Shown: positions 43,995 to 55,999 of the stretch, piece by piece | Layout: the number at the start of each line of letters is the position of its first letter | Position numbering within the stretch: position 1 is the first letter of the stretch | Source: Multifurca ochricompacta | Taxonomy: Eukaryota > Basidiomycota > Agaricomycetes > Russulales > Russulaceae | Assembly: GCA_022496185.1 (NCBI GenBank) | Contig: WTXG01000150.1 | Location: forward strand, 24,720-88,719 | DNA: 64,000 bases | Direction of reading: 5' to 3' | Translations under genes and position numbers: made by a program | The notes under the pieces: generated by a model | The model's input: only the letters and a program-made list of their open reading frames with translations | What the model was told of the DNA's origin: nothing | Database searches by the model: none

Positions 43995-46069
43995 TCACAG
44001 GATTGAGAACACCAGAGTAGACACGGACGACAATATTGTTTTGCCCACGCCCACACCCACGCGGAACCTCCTATATAATCGGTTTGCCCCCCATTGATCC
44101 CGCAACTTTTGTGCACTTTCCTCCTTGTCTGTAACAAATACATGACACCACATGCGATTATTTCGAAATTTCGCAGGAAGACCGTCATAAACTAGATGGA
44201 ACCCTTCCAGCTTCGCACTATGGGTGGCAGAGATGGTTGTCTGAACTGTAATGAGATGCTTTGCTGTGCAAATGATGGCATCAACGGTGGGAAAGTTTTT
44301 GGCATCAGGCTTCAAACAGAATGGCATCATGTGATTCACCAGGTCCTTGGGATTTGAAGGGAATGGACTCCAGCCCCCGCACACAGGGATAGTCAGTGGC
44401 GGCGAATCAGAATCCATAGGGGTGCAATCCAGTTCCTGCCCATTTGGGTGCCCCTGTGAAGAAAGCCAAGCGAAGACAAACATCCCGAACATGAAACCCG
44501 CAGAACCTCTGAAATATTTATGGTTGCTTATGAGGTTGTAAAACTCCAACTGCTTCTCGGCAGTGCGCCCTCCGATGGCATCGAGAACCAAGTTATTCAG
44601 GTGCTCTGTTGCAATTACTCCAATTGGGACACCCCTCTCCCCAAGGCTCATACCCATCGGGTGGATGGTAACAAGTCTGTGGCAGGCCCCCATAGCGTCA
44701 ATGTCCTTGGTGTGGCCATGAAAATCCTTAGCGAATGCATCTGCGATCTCGTTTACAAGGGTTTCATGTGTCTTGAGGGACCGAGGCTCTGTTGTTAATT
44801 CGATCAAGGTGCGCGTAGAACGACTCCATCTTTCATAATTATTCTTGAGGGCTTCCACAGAGATACCAAGTAAGGTGCTATTGGAAATATTTAGCAGGGG
44901 ACGAAAGCACCAATTGCAATCAAAAAACCAAACTGACCCGAGTACATGCATCTCGTCCCAAGAGAAGCATTCCATCACATACAGAAATCCATCATGATAC
45001 TTCTCCCAATCCTTCCACCGGTCCGCCTTCGGAGACGTCGTTTGTACAACGAAAGTTGTTTGCATGTCGCTAGCATAGAGGAAGCCGTTGCATGGTTTTT
45101 CAACTCCCGCATTGGAATCGGAAAGGGCCAACGTTCCATCTGGAAGTGAACTAAATTCGGGCTATGTATTTCCACACCTGAGTTCTTGAAGAGGAGGTAA
45201 TGCGTAGGGCGGATCTGAAAAGCTGTAGGCTGGCCACTACTCAGACGGCGCAACAGAAGATAGAACAGGAAGCATGTTTTTCCTGTGTTGGTAATTGTCT
45301 GCTTATCAGAGCAACGTGCTCATCATTTGCAACAAATACATACCGATTCCTGGTTGACCCGTAATAATGATCCCTCCTATATGGGATGTCCGACGATCCA
45401 GTAACGTCTCCTCTATCAGACCAAAAGCATCCTCGTATTCTTGGCGAACCAGAAGCACAGTCTCCTTAAAGCCAAGATCATTTAGTTGCAATTTAGAAAG
45501 ATAGTTTGCAGGCAGATAATTGAAGCTTTTATTAAACTCAGAGACATGGAATGCTGCGAGCAATTGGTTGAAGGGAGTGCTCCATAAGGTTCTATGTAGA
45601 TGCTCGGCCGCCTGACGAACTTGTTTCATATCGCGTTTCTGATTATCGTCACCGCATTCGACCCCTGGATTATTGTCAAACATGTGTGGCAATCCGATAA
45701 TGATCGAAACTTACATGGCACCTCAACGACAACATGCAAGTAGCCCTTATCTGGGATGTTTCCCCAGTATTGGGAGAGCTCATTGCCAGAGTGAAGAACC
45801 TGAACGGTCTCGGAGGAGGAGAAATCAAAGGTCTTGATCGCAGCGGAGATCTTATCGATTGCAAAACCGATGCGCTGGAGTTTCAACAACTTCCAAATAA
45901 TAAGTTGGTCTGCATCGACGTGGCTCAACTGGTTAGCTTTCTCGGCCTTGATGAGTTTTCCCAGGCCTAAGGCATCGTCATCTGATTGGACTTTAACATT
46001 GAAGACGTTTCCAATAACCTCTTTTTGGTTATCGATAGCGAGACAAAACAGGGTGAGTGTTGTGGCCAT
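43995..46069 (-). CDS. Crinkler-like protein with P-loop NTPase, possibly frameshifted
   Basis: Three exons: 46069-45715, 45664-45344 and 45282-43995, with introns of 50 bp (GTAAGT...CCAG) and 61 bp (GTATGT...ACAG). The N-terminus MATTLTLFCLAIDNQ with HVVVEVP at the end of exon 1 matches the ubiquitin-like Crinkler header. The Walker A motif GQPGIGKT is split by intron 2. Downstream VVQTTSPKADRWKDWEKY and the C-terminal MWCHVFVTDKEE fit basidiomycete Crinkler relatives. Near 45131 the frame changes (MERWPFP in one, ALSDSN in the other); one missing G would explain it, so the gene may be broken or have an unrecognised intron. Crinklers are NTPase-nuclease proteins linked to host cell or conflict functions; its role here is unknown. 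Confidence 0.75.
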
Positions 46070-46363
46070 GTTGTGGCTGGTGGTTTGAGAGAAAGAGAAA
46101 AGGAGTCTGAGTCTGAGCCAGCGGAGCTGAGATAATTTGTTTCCACTTCTGACCACTCCACTAACGAACTGTACAGAATGTCAATTTTAGCTGCTCCGCT
46201 CACCCAAGTTTAGTTGCGTCTCCCGGGTTTCGCCTGCGTAGCGGGTGGGGAGGGAGGTCAGGAGGTATTTTTAGTCGAATACACCTTCACGAGTAACTTA
46301 CAAAACCCTTCACGCGACAGGTTGAGTTTATATATATACATGAAATGCTTACACTCATACACA

Positions 46364-47186
46364 CTGACATCGCTAAAGTAGTAATCTTGTCACACGACTG
46401 TGATTTGTAATAATATTTATTTTAAAAAGGAATCGTTACATATCATTACAAAGCAAAGTCATGTGACATGTAGACAACCTTAGTGAAAGACTGGCTCTGC
46501 TCATGAGACGACCTCACCCCCTCACCTTCATCCAAGACACGCGGGCCTTCACAAGGCCTCCTTCGGTGAGACGACCTTGCGAGCTGGATTAGGTCTGAGT
46601 TGGTGACATTGGGTAGTATGGGCAAGTTCACCTTTCTTCTCCAACACACAGGCTCTCTTCCCCTCCACTCCTTCTCTATTACACACTGTCTCTCTTGTTT
46701 CTCTCTACCAAGAGGTTTTGCACATGGTGGTTCCCACCCTTCTCTCATGTTCATAACAGTAGTTACTATGTACTGGTAGTAGCTGCGTGATTTGGGCAAG
46801 ACCCTGAAGTGCAAATAAAATTGATTCAAAAAAAATGCTTAATATCCTCCCTCCTCCTGTCCATGCAATGGACAATAACACTCCTTCTGCTACAAATGTC
46901 CTATGGCTCTAGACCCATATTCTGATGAAACACATGATACACAATGAAGGTCATAAAAAGCTAGACATAGAGTAGCAAGAATGCCAAAGTGCCCGTGATT
47001 TGGGACACACCCTGGAGCGCAAATAAATTCGATTAAAAAAGAAATATGCCAAAGTGCTTATCTAATCTTTATCTGGTCTTATTCCAACTGATTTGTAATG
47101 ATGTTTTGTTGATAACTTTCCTTTTTAAAATAAATATTATTACAAATCACAGTCGTGTGACAAGATTACCACTTTAGGGATGTCAG
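46364..47186. mobile_element. Inverted-repeat element containing LINE 3' pieces
   Basis: Ends of about 68 bp are near-perfect inverted repeats, starting CTGACATC(G/C)CTAAAGT and including TTGTCACACGACTGTG and AATATTTATTTTAAAAAGG (46364-46432 and 47118-47186). Inside, on the plus strand, sequence matching the LINE fragment's 3' region (46510-46620, GACACGCGGGCCTTCACAAG) leads to a LINE-like tail with A run (46790-46837), and a second tail, GAGCGCAAATAAATTCGATT, lies near 47010-47036. No transposase and no clear target duplication are present. Confidence 0.6.
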
Positions 47187-49006
47187 GGGGAGAGTAAAGT
47201 GACTTTACACAGACACAAAAAGAAGAGAGGACAATGATACAACCTGAGAGTCACGAATGGTGGTGGGTTGCAGTTACTTCAGATCACCGATTGTGTGTGT
47301 GCAACGCGATTGGCATTGGGGTCGGGCACAATCACGCAATATCAACAAAGGGCCCACATCGCAACGTGTTCGTGAATCGGGGGCTATTGTTGTTGATGAC
47401 CATTCTCCCTTGGAGGATACTTGAGGTGCCGGGATGAGATGCGGTCGTTCACGGGCTGGATCCTATTGATTACCTCCCCCCTTCGGAACCTGCTTTACGT
47501 GTGAAACCCCAAAAGAAATCTTTTGAAGCAGTTCTTTGGTTTTCACATAGAACCTGGGAAGAAAATTGGTAGGGACATAGACCCCACGAGGCCCCTGTAC
47601 TGGGAGTGTCGCCGCTCGGCTCAAAGCCGTAAGCCGGCCGTTGCTGAGCCTGAAGAAGCCGGGCCGACATAGGCCGTGTGAACGGCTTCCAGGCTCAGGC
47701 TTAAGCTATGGAAAGCCTGAAGCCGCGGCTTTTGGTGGGTGAATCACGCTTTCATGCTTTCTTAGCAGCATTCCTAGAAATTTCTGAATATCCTGCGTAG
47801 GTGGCTTGCCTCGCTATGTTCGACATTATTGAAGACCTCGCCATACGGAGCTAGATAACCAGCGACCGTAAAAGTCAAAATCGTAGAGTACACATCACTT
47901 AATTTTGTAAATAGACGTAGAATAGATCCCTGATGTTACGACAATCTAGGATGTCAGCGTATCATCCTCCATTATGACACCCCAAGTATAGCTCCATATA
48001 TTCCAGTAGTGGAATTGTTCGTTTCATTCTCCGATATGGTCTTTGGATTGTGCTGACAATTAGATAGCATGTATGTACGAGACTAAAGGCAAGTGCCAGC
48101 CGCGTGGATCCGATCCCAAGATGAGACGGTATTATGCATGTCCTCGCACCGGACTTACACACATCTTACTTTGGCTTATTTTTAATCTTCACTGTTGATT
48201 GATTTCCTTAGTTTCAAGTTTTGCTCTATCATCTTAAGTAGAGATCTCATGTGAATTCAAATTCTTTTAAGGCGCTTGTAAACACCCAAATGAACAGAAG
48301 CCGTGATCTATCCCATCTACTTCCTTTCGCATCGCATCCTATAGTAAGTCATTCAATACCAACTGATCGGTTCCCCCTATCTTCGTGCTTGCTCCGCGTC
48401 ACCCGATTCCTACTCGTTAACTCCGCGTTGAGGGCATAGTTTCACTATCCAGTTCTACTCCTTGCTAGGAACAGCATGCTTTTCGTGGTAAACGCTATTC
48501 GTGGACTCAAGTGCTTGCGCGATACATTTTTCTCGATTGCGCCGTATTGGCAGCCCAGGTATACAAGAGCCCTGTTGACAATCAATTATAAACATTTCCA
48601 GTGCAAGTATTTGTTATTCTTCCTCTCCTACTATGGGTAATGCGTGCTCTTTGTCCTAGGGGAGGGGACATGTACTATGACACCCTCTTCCCATGCTGGA
48701 ATCACAGCCTGATCTCAGATCTGAGATTAGATTGCGATCCTCTTACTGTTCTGTCTTAACAACTCTCGTCTTAACTCTCAGGATTCAACGTTTATATTTG
48801 ATGCATTGCTAGAAGGGCTACCTTGCAAAATTATCTACAACCTAGTGTACTTATATCCACCGTAACGCTAATAGAACCATAGATACAGATCAGTTCACCA
48901 ACCCTTGGTATAACACTGAGAGACTTAATCCTTGTCCTATGGCATAGTTTGCATCACAGCGCCCACACGTACATCGTACCCATAATTTCCAGGTCATATT
49001 CCTATC
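47187..49006. other. Intergenic region with GC-rich short repeats
   Basis: No gene was recognised. Around 47625-47735 variants of GGCTTNAGCC and AGCCTGAAGCC recur, such as GGCTCAAAGCCG, CTGAGCCTGAAGAAGCCGG and CAGGCTCAGGCTTAAGC. Such clusters resemble subterminal repeats of DNA transposons, but no second end was found. The stretch near 48485-48535 (CTATTCGTGGACTCAAGTGC) resembles 54649-54680. Confidence 0.45.
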
Positions 49007-49762
49007 TCAAGTATGGTTTTGGAATTGATACACCTCCAACCTCTCGAATCCTCCGCAATACTCGGATCCAGCACCAGGTGGAAGTGGACAAAGCGAGTTA
49101 CATTCAGAATGATCCCTAAGCTGCACACCAGGATTGAGCCCGAAGCTGCACTGACAGTCCGTCGCGTTCTCCACACCAGACCACGGGTATCCGATGTGCC
49201 CACAGTACTCGACGCATTGCAAAGTGAGTTCGAGGTTGGTATCGAAGGTATGGTGCACGACTGGCAAACCAAACGCCGGAGAGTCTGCCGTGTCAAGGTA
49301 GCAGCCTCTCGGGAACCAACTGCCAGGCCCAAGATCCGGAGACTTGTAAATCTGCATGATTGATTCAGAGTCTGATTGACCCACCAAGGCAAACTGAAGA
49401 TCGAGAAGACGTACCTGAATGCGCCAAGACCCCCCACAAGACAGATTTGGATCACCAGTGCACGCCATGTTGCAGTCAGAGACAGGTGCAGAAGCTGGTG
49501 TGCCAACCAACCCGGTCCCACAGTGACATTCGTTACTATATTCGACCCCTGCGTACGAGAATCCTGCCGCGTCACAGCGCAGAACACACGACCCTGGGGT
49601 GTTGTCCGTGTACTGGGTAGTCACCACATTGGCGAGTACGCGGGATGGTACGTCAACCGCACATGCATATTGGGTAGTCCAATTTAGAGGATCACGGGGA
49701 TGTTGAACGCGGAGGCGCCGAGCGCGAATGAGGCAACGGCGAATAATGCAAAATTGTTTCAT
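49007..49762 (-). pseudogene. WSC-domain protein, paralogue 2, signal peptide lost
   Basis: Exons 49762-49415 and 49351-49007 with a 63-bp intron correspond to paralogues 1 and 4. The two WSC domains are intact (YAGVEYSNECHCG, CGGSWRI; GCYLDT, WSGVENATDCQCSFG, YCGGFERLEVYQF). An extra T near 49750 and a missing C near 49691 shift the frame between residues 4 and 25, so the hydrophobic signal peptide is replaced by an arginine-rich stretch (CIIRRCLIRARRLRVQ). The product would stay in the cytoplasm if made. The intron is a multiple of three and free of stops, so an unspliced transcript would also be open. Confidence 0.8.
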
Positions 49763-51096
49763 GGAATGGCAGGTAGAGTCCGGGGTCTGATGACTGATTG
49801 ACCCTCGAAGGCGGATGTATCATTATAAAGCGAGAGTCACTTGGAAGGTACGACGATCTGCACGCAGATAGTGAGGCCAGGTACTAGGCACCATATAATG
49901 AGTTCAGACCCGACGTTCACGTATGGCATTTAAGGCATAACCGTCAGTGCCAAAGAAGATAATGTAGGGAAGAGAACGGTGATATAAGATCCTCATGAGC
50001 GTTAGACAATTGAAACGACGCTGGGCACTGGTAAATCCGAGCCAGGTGGACCATACTTTTGTATTCCAAGTGGCTAGGGTATATGCAAGAGGTGAAGCAA
50101 GTTTCCCCTGTTTTTTCGTAAGAATAGTCAGACAGCGCTTCTGGGCTGTCGGTTTTCGGGCGCAGATAAAGAGGTCCTGATGGTCCATGGGATATCAAAT
50201 CTGAAGTTTCAGAGCAGTGTGGGCTCAAGTCTTAACAGACCCAGAGGCGGGCTCAGGCTGAACAAAGGTTTCAAAGTTGATGTTGATGGCAGAAGCTTGC
50301 AAGACAGGTAGAGGTCATAGGACCAATGAGAACGTGGCGCCGTCGGAGGCGTCAGGGTCCTATATTTGTACGTGAACCTTTTAGTACAAGTGAATCATCT
50401 GACAATGGAAAGGATAAACTTTCGCCGTGAAGGAGTTAATGAAACTCATGCTGTTTCCAGACCATGATGGTGTGGACTGGATCAGGAGTCGGGCCCACCC
50501 CGTGCGCTGTGCAACTTGTCAAGTCATGTCTCTGGGCCTGGAAGACACACAACAGGATGCTACCGATTTGCCTGTTAGACACATCTCCGCGCTCGAACGT
50601 TTCCCTCGTCTTATAAGCTTCTGTCCTTCATTTCCTAACCATCAAGGACATCATCCAGAGAATGATGCGGTATGAGCATCACCTGAGGACCTCCTAATCT
50701 GCTCCCGAACCTTGAAGTGTAGTTGGCCGGTTCTCAACGAAAACCATGGGAAACTAAGTCACTTCACCCCATGCCATTACCGCAGTTCATTTCCTATACG
50801 CGCAAGCAGTGTCCAGCTGACTAGGACCTATCAGTGCGCGCGACGTCGTTTCTGTCACCAAGCGGCCACGACAACCTCATATGATCGTCCTACAACTAAA
50901 TTTCGTTCTCGCGTGCTGATGGCCATGTCCTGAATAACTTACGGGTTGGGTTGGGACCCTGCTATGTCCATCTTTCACGCAAGGTCTGAATTTGCATGCA
51001 GGCCGCTGTAGCTTTAATTTACCTCTTAAGAGGACCATCCCACAATCGATCCGTCAATCAATCCCCATCTTTCCCTCGACTCTACCTGCCCCGTCC

Positions 51097-51847
51097 ATGA
51101 AGCAGCTTGCACTGTTCGTCGTCACCACTTTCGCCCTCGGCACCACAGCCTTCAACACTCCTCAAATCCCCCTCAACTGGACTACCCAATTTGCATGCGC
51201 AGTTGACGTACCGTCCCGTGTACTCGCCAATGTGGTGACCAACCAGTACACGGACAACACACCTGCGACGTGTATTCAGCGCTGTGACGCCGCCACTTTC
51301 GCCTTGCAGGAGTTGAATTTAGCGACGAGTGCCACTGCGGGACCGGGTTGGTCGGCACGCCAGCTTCTGCACCGGTCTCGGATTGCAATATGGCCTGCAC
51401 TGGTGATCCTACATTATCTTGCGGGGGGTCCTTGCGCATTCAGGTACGCCTTTCGTCTTTACTCTCCATACGTTTAGACAGACAGATACTGAGGCCAATG
51501 ATACAGATCTACAAATCCCCGGCCCTTCCGCCTGGCGCGTGGACCCTACAAGGCTGCTTCTCGACACGGCAACCTCTCCAGCGTTTGGTTCACCAGTCGT
51601 GCACCAAACCTTCAATACTAACCTCGACCTCGTCAATCAATGCTCTAACTACTGTGCGCACATCGGATACCCATTCTCGGGTGTGGAGAACGCGAGTGAC
51701 TGCCAGTGCAGCTTTGGGCTCGATCCCAGTGCCCAGATTAGATCGCTATCAGAGTGCAGCTCGACTTGTCCGCTTCCGGCTGGGGCTGGCAAACGAATTT
51801 TGTGGAGGGTTGAGCGGTTGGAGGTGTACAAGTTTTCAGCCAATTAA
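51097..51847 (+). pseudogene. WSC-domain protein, paralogue 3, frameshifted
   Basis: Exon 1 51097-51443, intron 51444-51506 (63 bp), exon 2 51507-51847. The signal peptide (MKQLALFVVTTFALGTTAFN) and first WSC start are intact. A one-base loss near 51307 shifts the frame before the ECHCG motif; another near 51554 breaks GCYLDT. A gain near 51792 and a loss near 51810 occur before the end. In the shifted frames CTGDPTLSCGG, SGVENASDCQCSFG and RLEVYKFSAN are still visible. The copy has clearly decayed but recently. Confidence 0.85.
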
Positions 51848-53417
51848 AGAGACGATCAGTCACTTGAAAATTGTCGACGCGGTGTAGATTGTATGTTTCA
51901 ATGCAGGTTGTGCAATAGGGATAAGTCGCTACTTGAGGAATAAACCTGTCATGTTGGTAACATGTAGCAAGGGTGACACCTCCGTGCGCGCCAGGTCGTG
52001 GGTCTATTCGTTAGTGTTTAATCTGAATTAGGTAAGGACATTTCGATCGTAGCAGTAGGTGTCATGATGTCGAAGAGAGCGACTCTGAACCTAACCTGAC
52101 ACTTCTAACCAAGGCATGAGCTTGCGGCATATCTAAAACCGCAAGCACGACAAACCTGTCGGTGAAGAGTAATTTGTTTTTGTCTTTGCTTCATTGCGTC
52201 AAGAAAAAAGACAAGTTGCCCGCGATATCAGGTGCATTGATGTCCTAGCTCACTGATTCCCAATAGGCCCTGCCAACCTCAAAACGCAAAAGCACCCAAA
52301 CTCACATCTCTCCTGACCCCTCTCCGGTCCGGGTGAATTGCAAGTACTGCGCCCCACGTCACTCGACTTTGCATAACACCGCCCCTTCATAGGCCAGGTC
52401 AAGAAGGATCGACGTGATGTAAGCCAGTCGAGACGTTTGAGTTCGGTATTCTTGTGGGCTAAGCAGGTAAAACGTGTCATTGCACTCTGCGGCGACTCGT
52501 TTGAGATGCTTTAAGTGAAGCCCAAATATCTGCGAAGGACCTCGAGAACATCACAATATTTCAGTTTGAAGAACAAACGCATCTGCATTCACGACGTGAA
52601 AGACACGCGACAGACAACAGTTAAGCAAGAAGTGCAGAAAAGGATCACAAAAGAAACAAAAAAAAAAAGAATCGTTGGGGAAGAAAGTTCAGTCCTCAGG
52701 AGACAGGCCATTACACACAGACATACAAGAAATGTCAGGAAAAGGGTCCAGAGACAGGGGGAATTGTGACAGCGGGAGACAAAAAGGAAAGAAGAACAGA
52801 GAATAGACAGCCACTATCACGTGCTCTCTAGTCGTCGGGTATATAATTACATAATAAGCACAAGGATCAACTCTGCACTGCATCAACTTCTTCGGACGCA
52901 ACGGACCAGTTTGCCTCTCGGACGTGTTTCCGTGCACTAATCTCACAAGCTTTTGTCACCTACTGCAAGTTCTTCTTTTATTTCCGCATATCCCTGTCTC
53001 TGGCTCTATTCAGACTTCAGCCCATATTGCTTTGGCAACGCCACTTTATTATCCCCATATGCCCTTAGGACCCCTTTATCCACCCCAAACCGAAGAACCG
53101 TCTGACAGCTCTCACTAAAATCAGGGGAATTCAAGTCCATTCACCCCTTGTAATTACTACAGTGGATCTACTGGGCTTCAAAATTATTGTCTACCTGGCT
53201 TGGAGCTGTCAGTGCTCGTTTCATATCGGCTAGCACTCACGAGGACCTTATACCACCGTTCTACGCCCTACATTCTCTTCTTTAGCCCTGACGGCTATGC
53301 CTTAAATACCAATACGTGAACATAATGTCTGAACTGAATAATTTCACCTTTCATGGTGCCTAGTACCTGGCCTCACTATCTGCGTGCAGATCATCGTACC
53401 TTCCTAGTGACTCTCGC

Positions 53418-53428
53418 TTTATAAAAGG
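53418..53428 (+). promoter_or_regulatory. TATA box of WSC paralogue 4
   Basis: TTTATAAAAGG 58-68 bp before the ATG. The following CCATCCACATACACGGATCA and the upstream GATCTGCACGCAGATAG (in reverse order) match the region before paralogues 1 and 2. Confidence 0.7.
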
Positions 53429-53485
53429 TCCATCCACATACACGGATCAATCAGTCACTCGACCTTCGACTCCATCTACTATTCC

Positions 53486-54242
53486 ATGAAACAACTTGCA
53501 TTATTTGTCGCTACCTCATTCGCGCTCGGCGCCTCCGCGTTCAACATCCCCGTGATCCCTCTAAATTGGACCACCCAATATGCATGTGCGGTTGACGTAC
53601 CATCCCGCGTACTCGCCAATGTGGTGACTACCCAGTACACGGACAACACCCCAGGGTCGTGTGTTCAGCGCTGTGACGCGGCAGGTTACACGTGGGCGGG
53701 AGTCGAATATAGTAACGAATGTCACTGCGGGACCGGGTTGGTCGGCACGCCAGCTTCTGCGCCTGTCTCTGACTGCAACATGGCGTGCACTGGTGATCCA
53801 AATCTGTCTTGTGGGGGGTCTTGGCGCATTCAGGTATGTCTTCTCGATCTTCAGTTTGCCTTGATGGGTCAATCAGATTCTGATGTTAATCATGCAGATT
53901 TACAAGTCTCCAGATCTTGGACCCGGCAGTTGGACCCTCAGAGGCTGCTACCTTGATACGGCAGCCTCTCCGGCGTTCGGTTCGCCACTCGTGCATCATA
54001 CCTTTGATACCAACCTCGACCTCATCACTCAATGCGTCGACTACTGTGGGCACCTCGGATACCCGTGGTCTGGTGTGGAGAACGCGACGGACTGTCAGTG
54101 CAGCTTTGGGCTCACTCCTGGCGCGCAGCTTAGGCCGCAGTCGGAGTGCAACTCGCTTTGTCCGCTTCCACCTGGGGAGGGAAACGAGTATTGCGGAGGG
54201 TTCCAGCGATTGGAGGTGTATCAATTCCAAAACCATACTTGA
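53486..54242 (+). CDS. Secreted protein with two WSC domains (paralogue 4)
   Basis: Exons 53486-53833 and 53898-54242, intron 64 bp (GTATGT...CATGCAG, phase 0), 230 residues. Signal peptide MKQLALFVATSFALGASAFN. WSC domain 1: YTDNTPGSCVQRCDAAGY, YSNECHCGTG, CTGDPNLSCGGSWRI. WSC domain 2: GCYLDTAASPAFGS, WSGVENATDCQCSFG, YCGGFQRLEVYQF. The cysteines are conserved with paralogue 1. It has its own TATA box and a 3' end without obvious repeats. With paralogue 1 it is one of two intact members in the window. Secretion and carbohydrate binding are inferred from the family. Confidence 0.9.
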
Positions 54243-55990
54243 GACAGTAATGTGACTTGGATATTGGGGGTGTGATGTAGGTCGTAAGTCGTTTCGTATC
54301 ATATTAGGGGGGTTTTGACTTGTCGTGGGGGTGCTACCAGTGTGAGTACAAGTACACTAGGCTGTAGATCATCCAAAGTAGCGGAGGCAATATCACATCT
54401 AAGTGGAGTGAAGCCTCCGGGTGACTTGGGAAGAAAACGCACTACAGTATAAACGAGAGATAAACGTATCACCGACCTCATACGTCGAGAATTGTGTTTC
54501 TAAGGGTTTACTTTAAAACTTAATTGACATCAATTGAAATGAGATCTGAGATATAAGAGCCAGTCTTTCCGGCATCAATTCATGGAATGACCACAGACAT
54601 AGACCTACTTCTATTCTAGAGTCCGTTAACTACGTGCGTTTCGTTTTTCCAAAGCTAAGAAATACTATTCGTGGGCTCAAGGGCTCGGACGATGATTTTC
54701 TCTCTGATTGCGCCTCAGCATTGACTGGACTATTCCTTTGTTTACATAATCAAATGATAAAAGAAGAGAAAGCCTGGATGCCTGTGTCTCATCTCTTTCT
54801 TGGTTATTATTTTTATTTATCGGTCTTTCTATCCTAAAAGGTGAGTATCTCATTTTCTAGCTTTCCACCTGAATATTGTCGGACAGAGCATGGGAAAAGC
54901 CACCTGCCACTGGCCACGGGCGGAATGGTCGAGCCAAGACCCAGAATACACAGTGGGCTTTCATCTACACATGAACTCTTTACAGCGTACAAACGAGCTG
55001 TCGGTGCTACGGGGCAAGAATACACTCTCGTGATCATGAGAGAGCATGAGGGATGATAATGACTGTTAGAACAGATGACTAGGGTACACTGCCCCATCTG
55101 TTTCCTTCTGCAGCAACCTCAACCTATACCCATTCCATGACGTCTCTTTCTTGCCCACACTTTCCTTCCCGACGATTTCTCTGGACCGAAAAACATGAGG
55201 AAGAGGAGACTTCGCTCTCCCTTTCCTTCCTTCACTGCGATGGTAGGTTGCCACCCGGCTCACCTTGCTCGCATCCCTTGTACCGCTAGTGGGCCACGAA
55301 TAAGGCCGCACATGGACCCCCTTGAGATTAAGGATTGGGAAAGAAGACTAAATAAATGGGAAGGTGCCCCAGAGCCTCGTAAAAGATGCAATAGAAACCG
55401 TTTTTTTCTTTTCTTTTTAAATAAAATCCAATTTATATTCCGCGTGCGGCTAAGGAATCAATCCTATCTTTAAACAGGCCCTCCTCTCCAGATGATTGTC
55501 GATGGGTATGATCAGTCGAAAGTAAAATAGTGAATTTACGGGGACCGATCAGCTGACGAAGAAACTCATTAATACGAATCCCTGGGGTCGTTCCGCGGTA
55601 TCCTTCGTCTCAGTGAGTATCTTCCGCACACCCACTTGTGGTCCGTTCCCATATATGCTTGGCCTGTCTATCTTTCCAGAGAGTTTGTGACCCGCACCCG
55701 CTATATCGACACTAGGGGAAAGAGGGTGACTGTAGTCGTCGACCGTGACCCTGATTCAGATCACTCTGCGACGATTTATGGTGCGCAGTCATCGCAATTA
55801 CTCTCGAAGTGTTAATCACAGGTCCGTGATAGCTACCTTACGTGCGTGGAATGTCCCTTGATAAGGCAATGCCCCAGATTTGCTTCTTAGGATAATTCCG
55901 ACTTATCTCAACAAGTGGAGAGAGAAACTTGCGCTTGATATAACAGTATTGTAAATTCTTCGAGAATAGGCAAGTGCAAATGAATTGATG
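54243..55990. other. Intergenic region, no gene recognised
   Basis: About 1.7 kb. Short frames only. A T-rich stretch TTTTTTTCTTTTCTTTTTAAATAAAATCC near 55400-55430 is shortened here to its core TTTTTTTCTTTTC; read on the minus strand it resembles an A-rich tail, but no LINE coding sequence precedes it. Confidence 0.4.
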
Positions 55991-55999
55991 AAGATTATT

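Noticed and set aside
44347..44798. Plus-strand frames opposite the Crinkler-like gene
   Set aside because: They are antisense to a well-supported coding exon and show no motifs of their own.
54634..55473. Several short frames downstream of WSC paralogue 4
   Set aside because: They are short, overlap on both strands and lack any recognisable domain or splice pattern.
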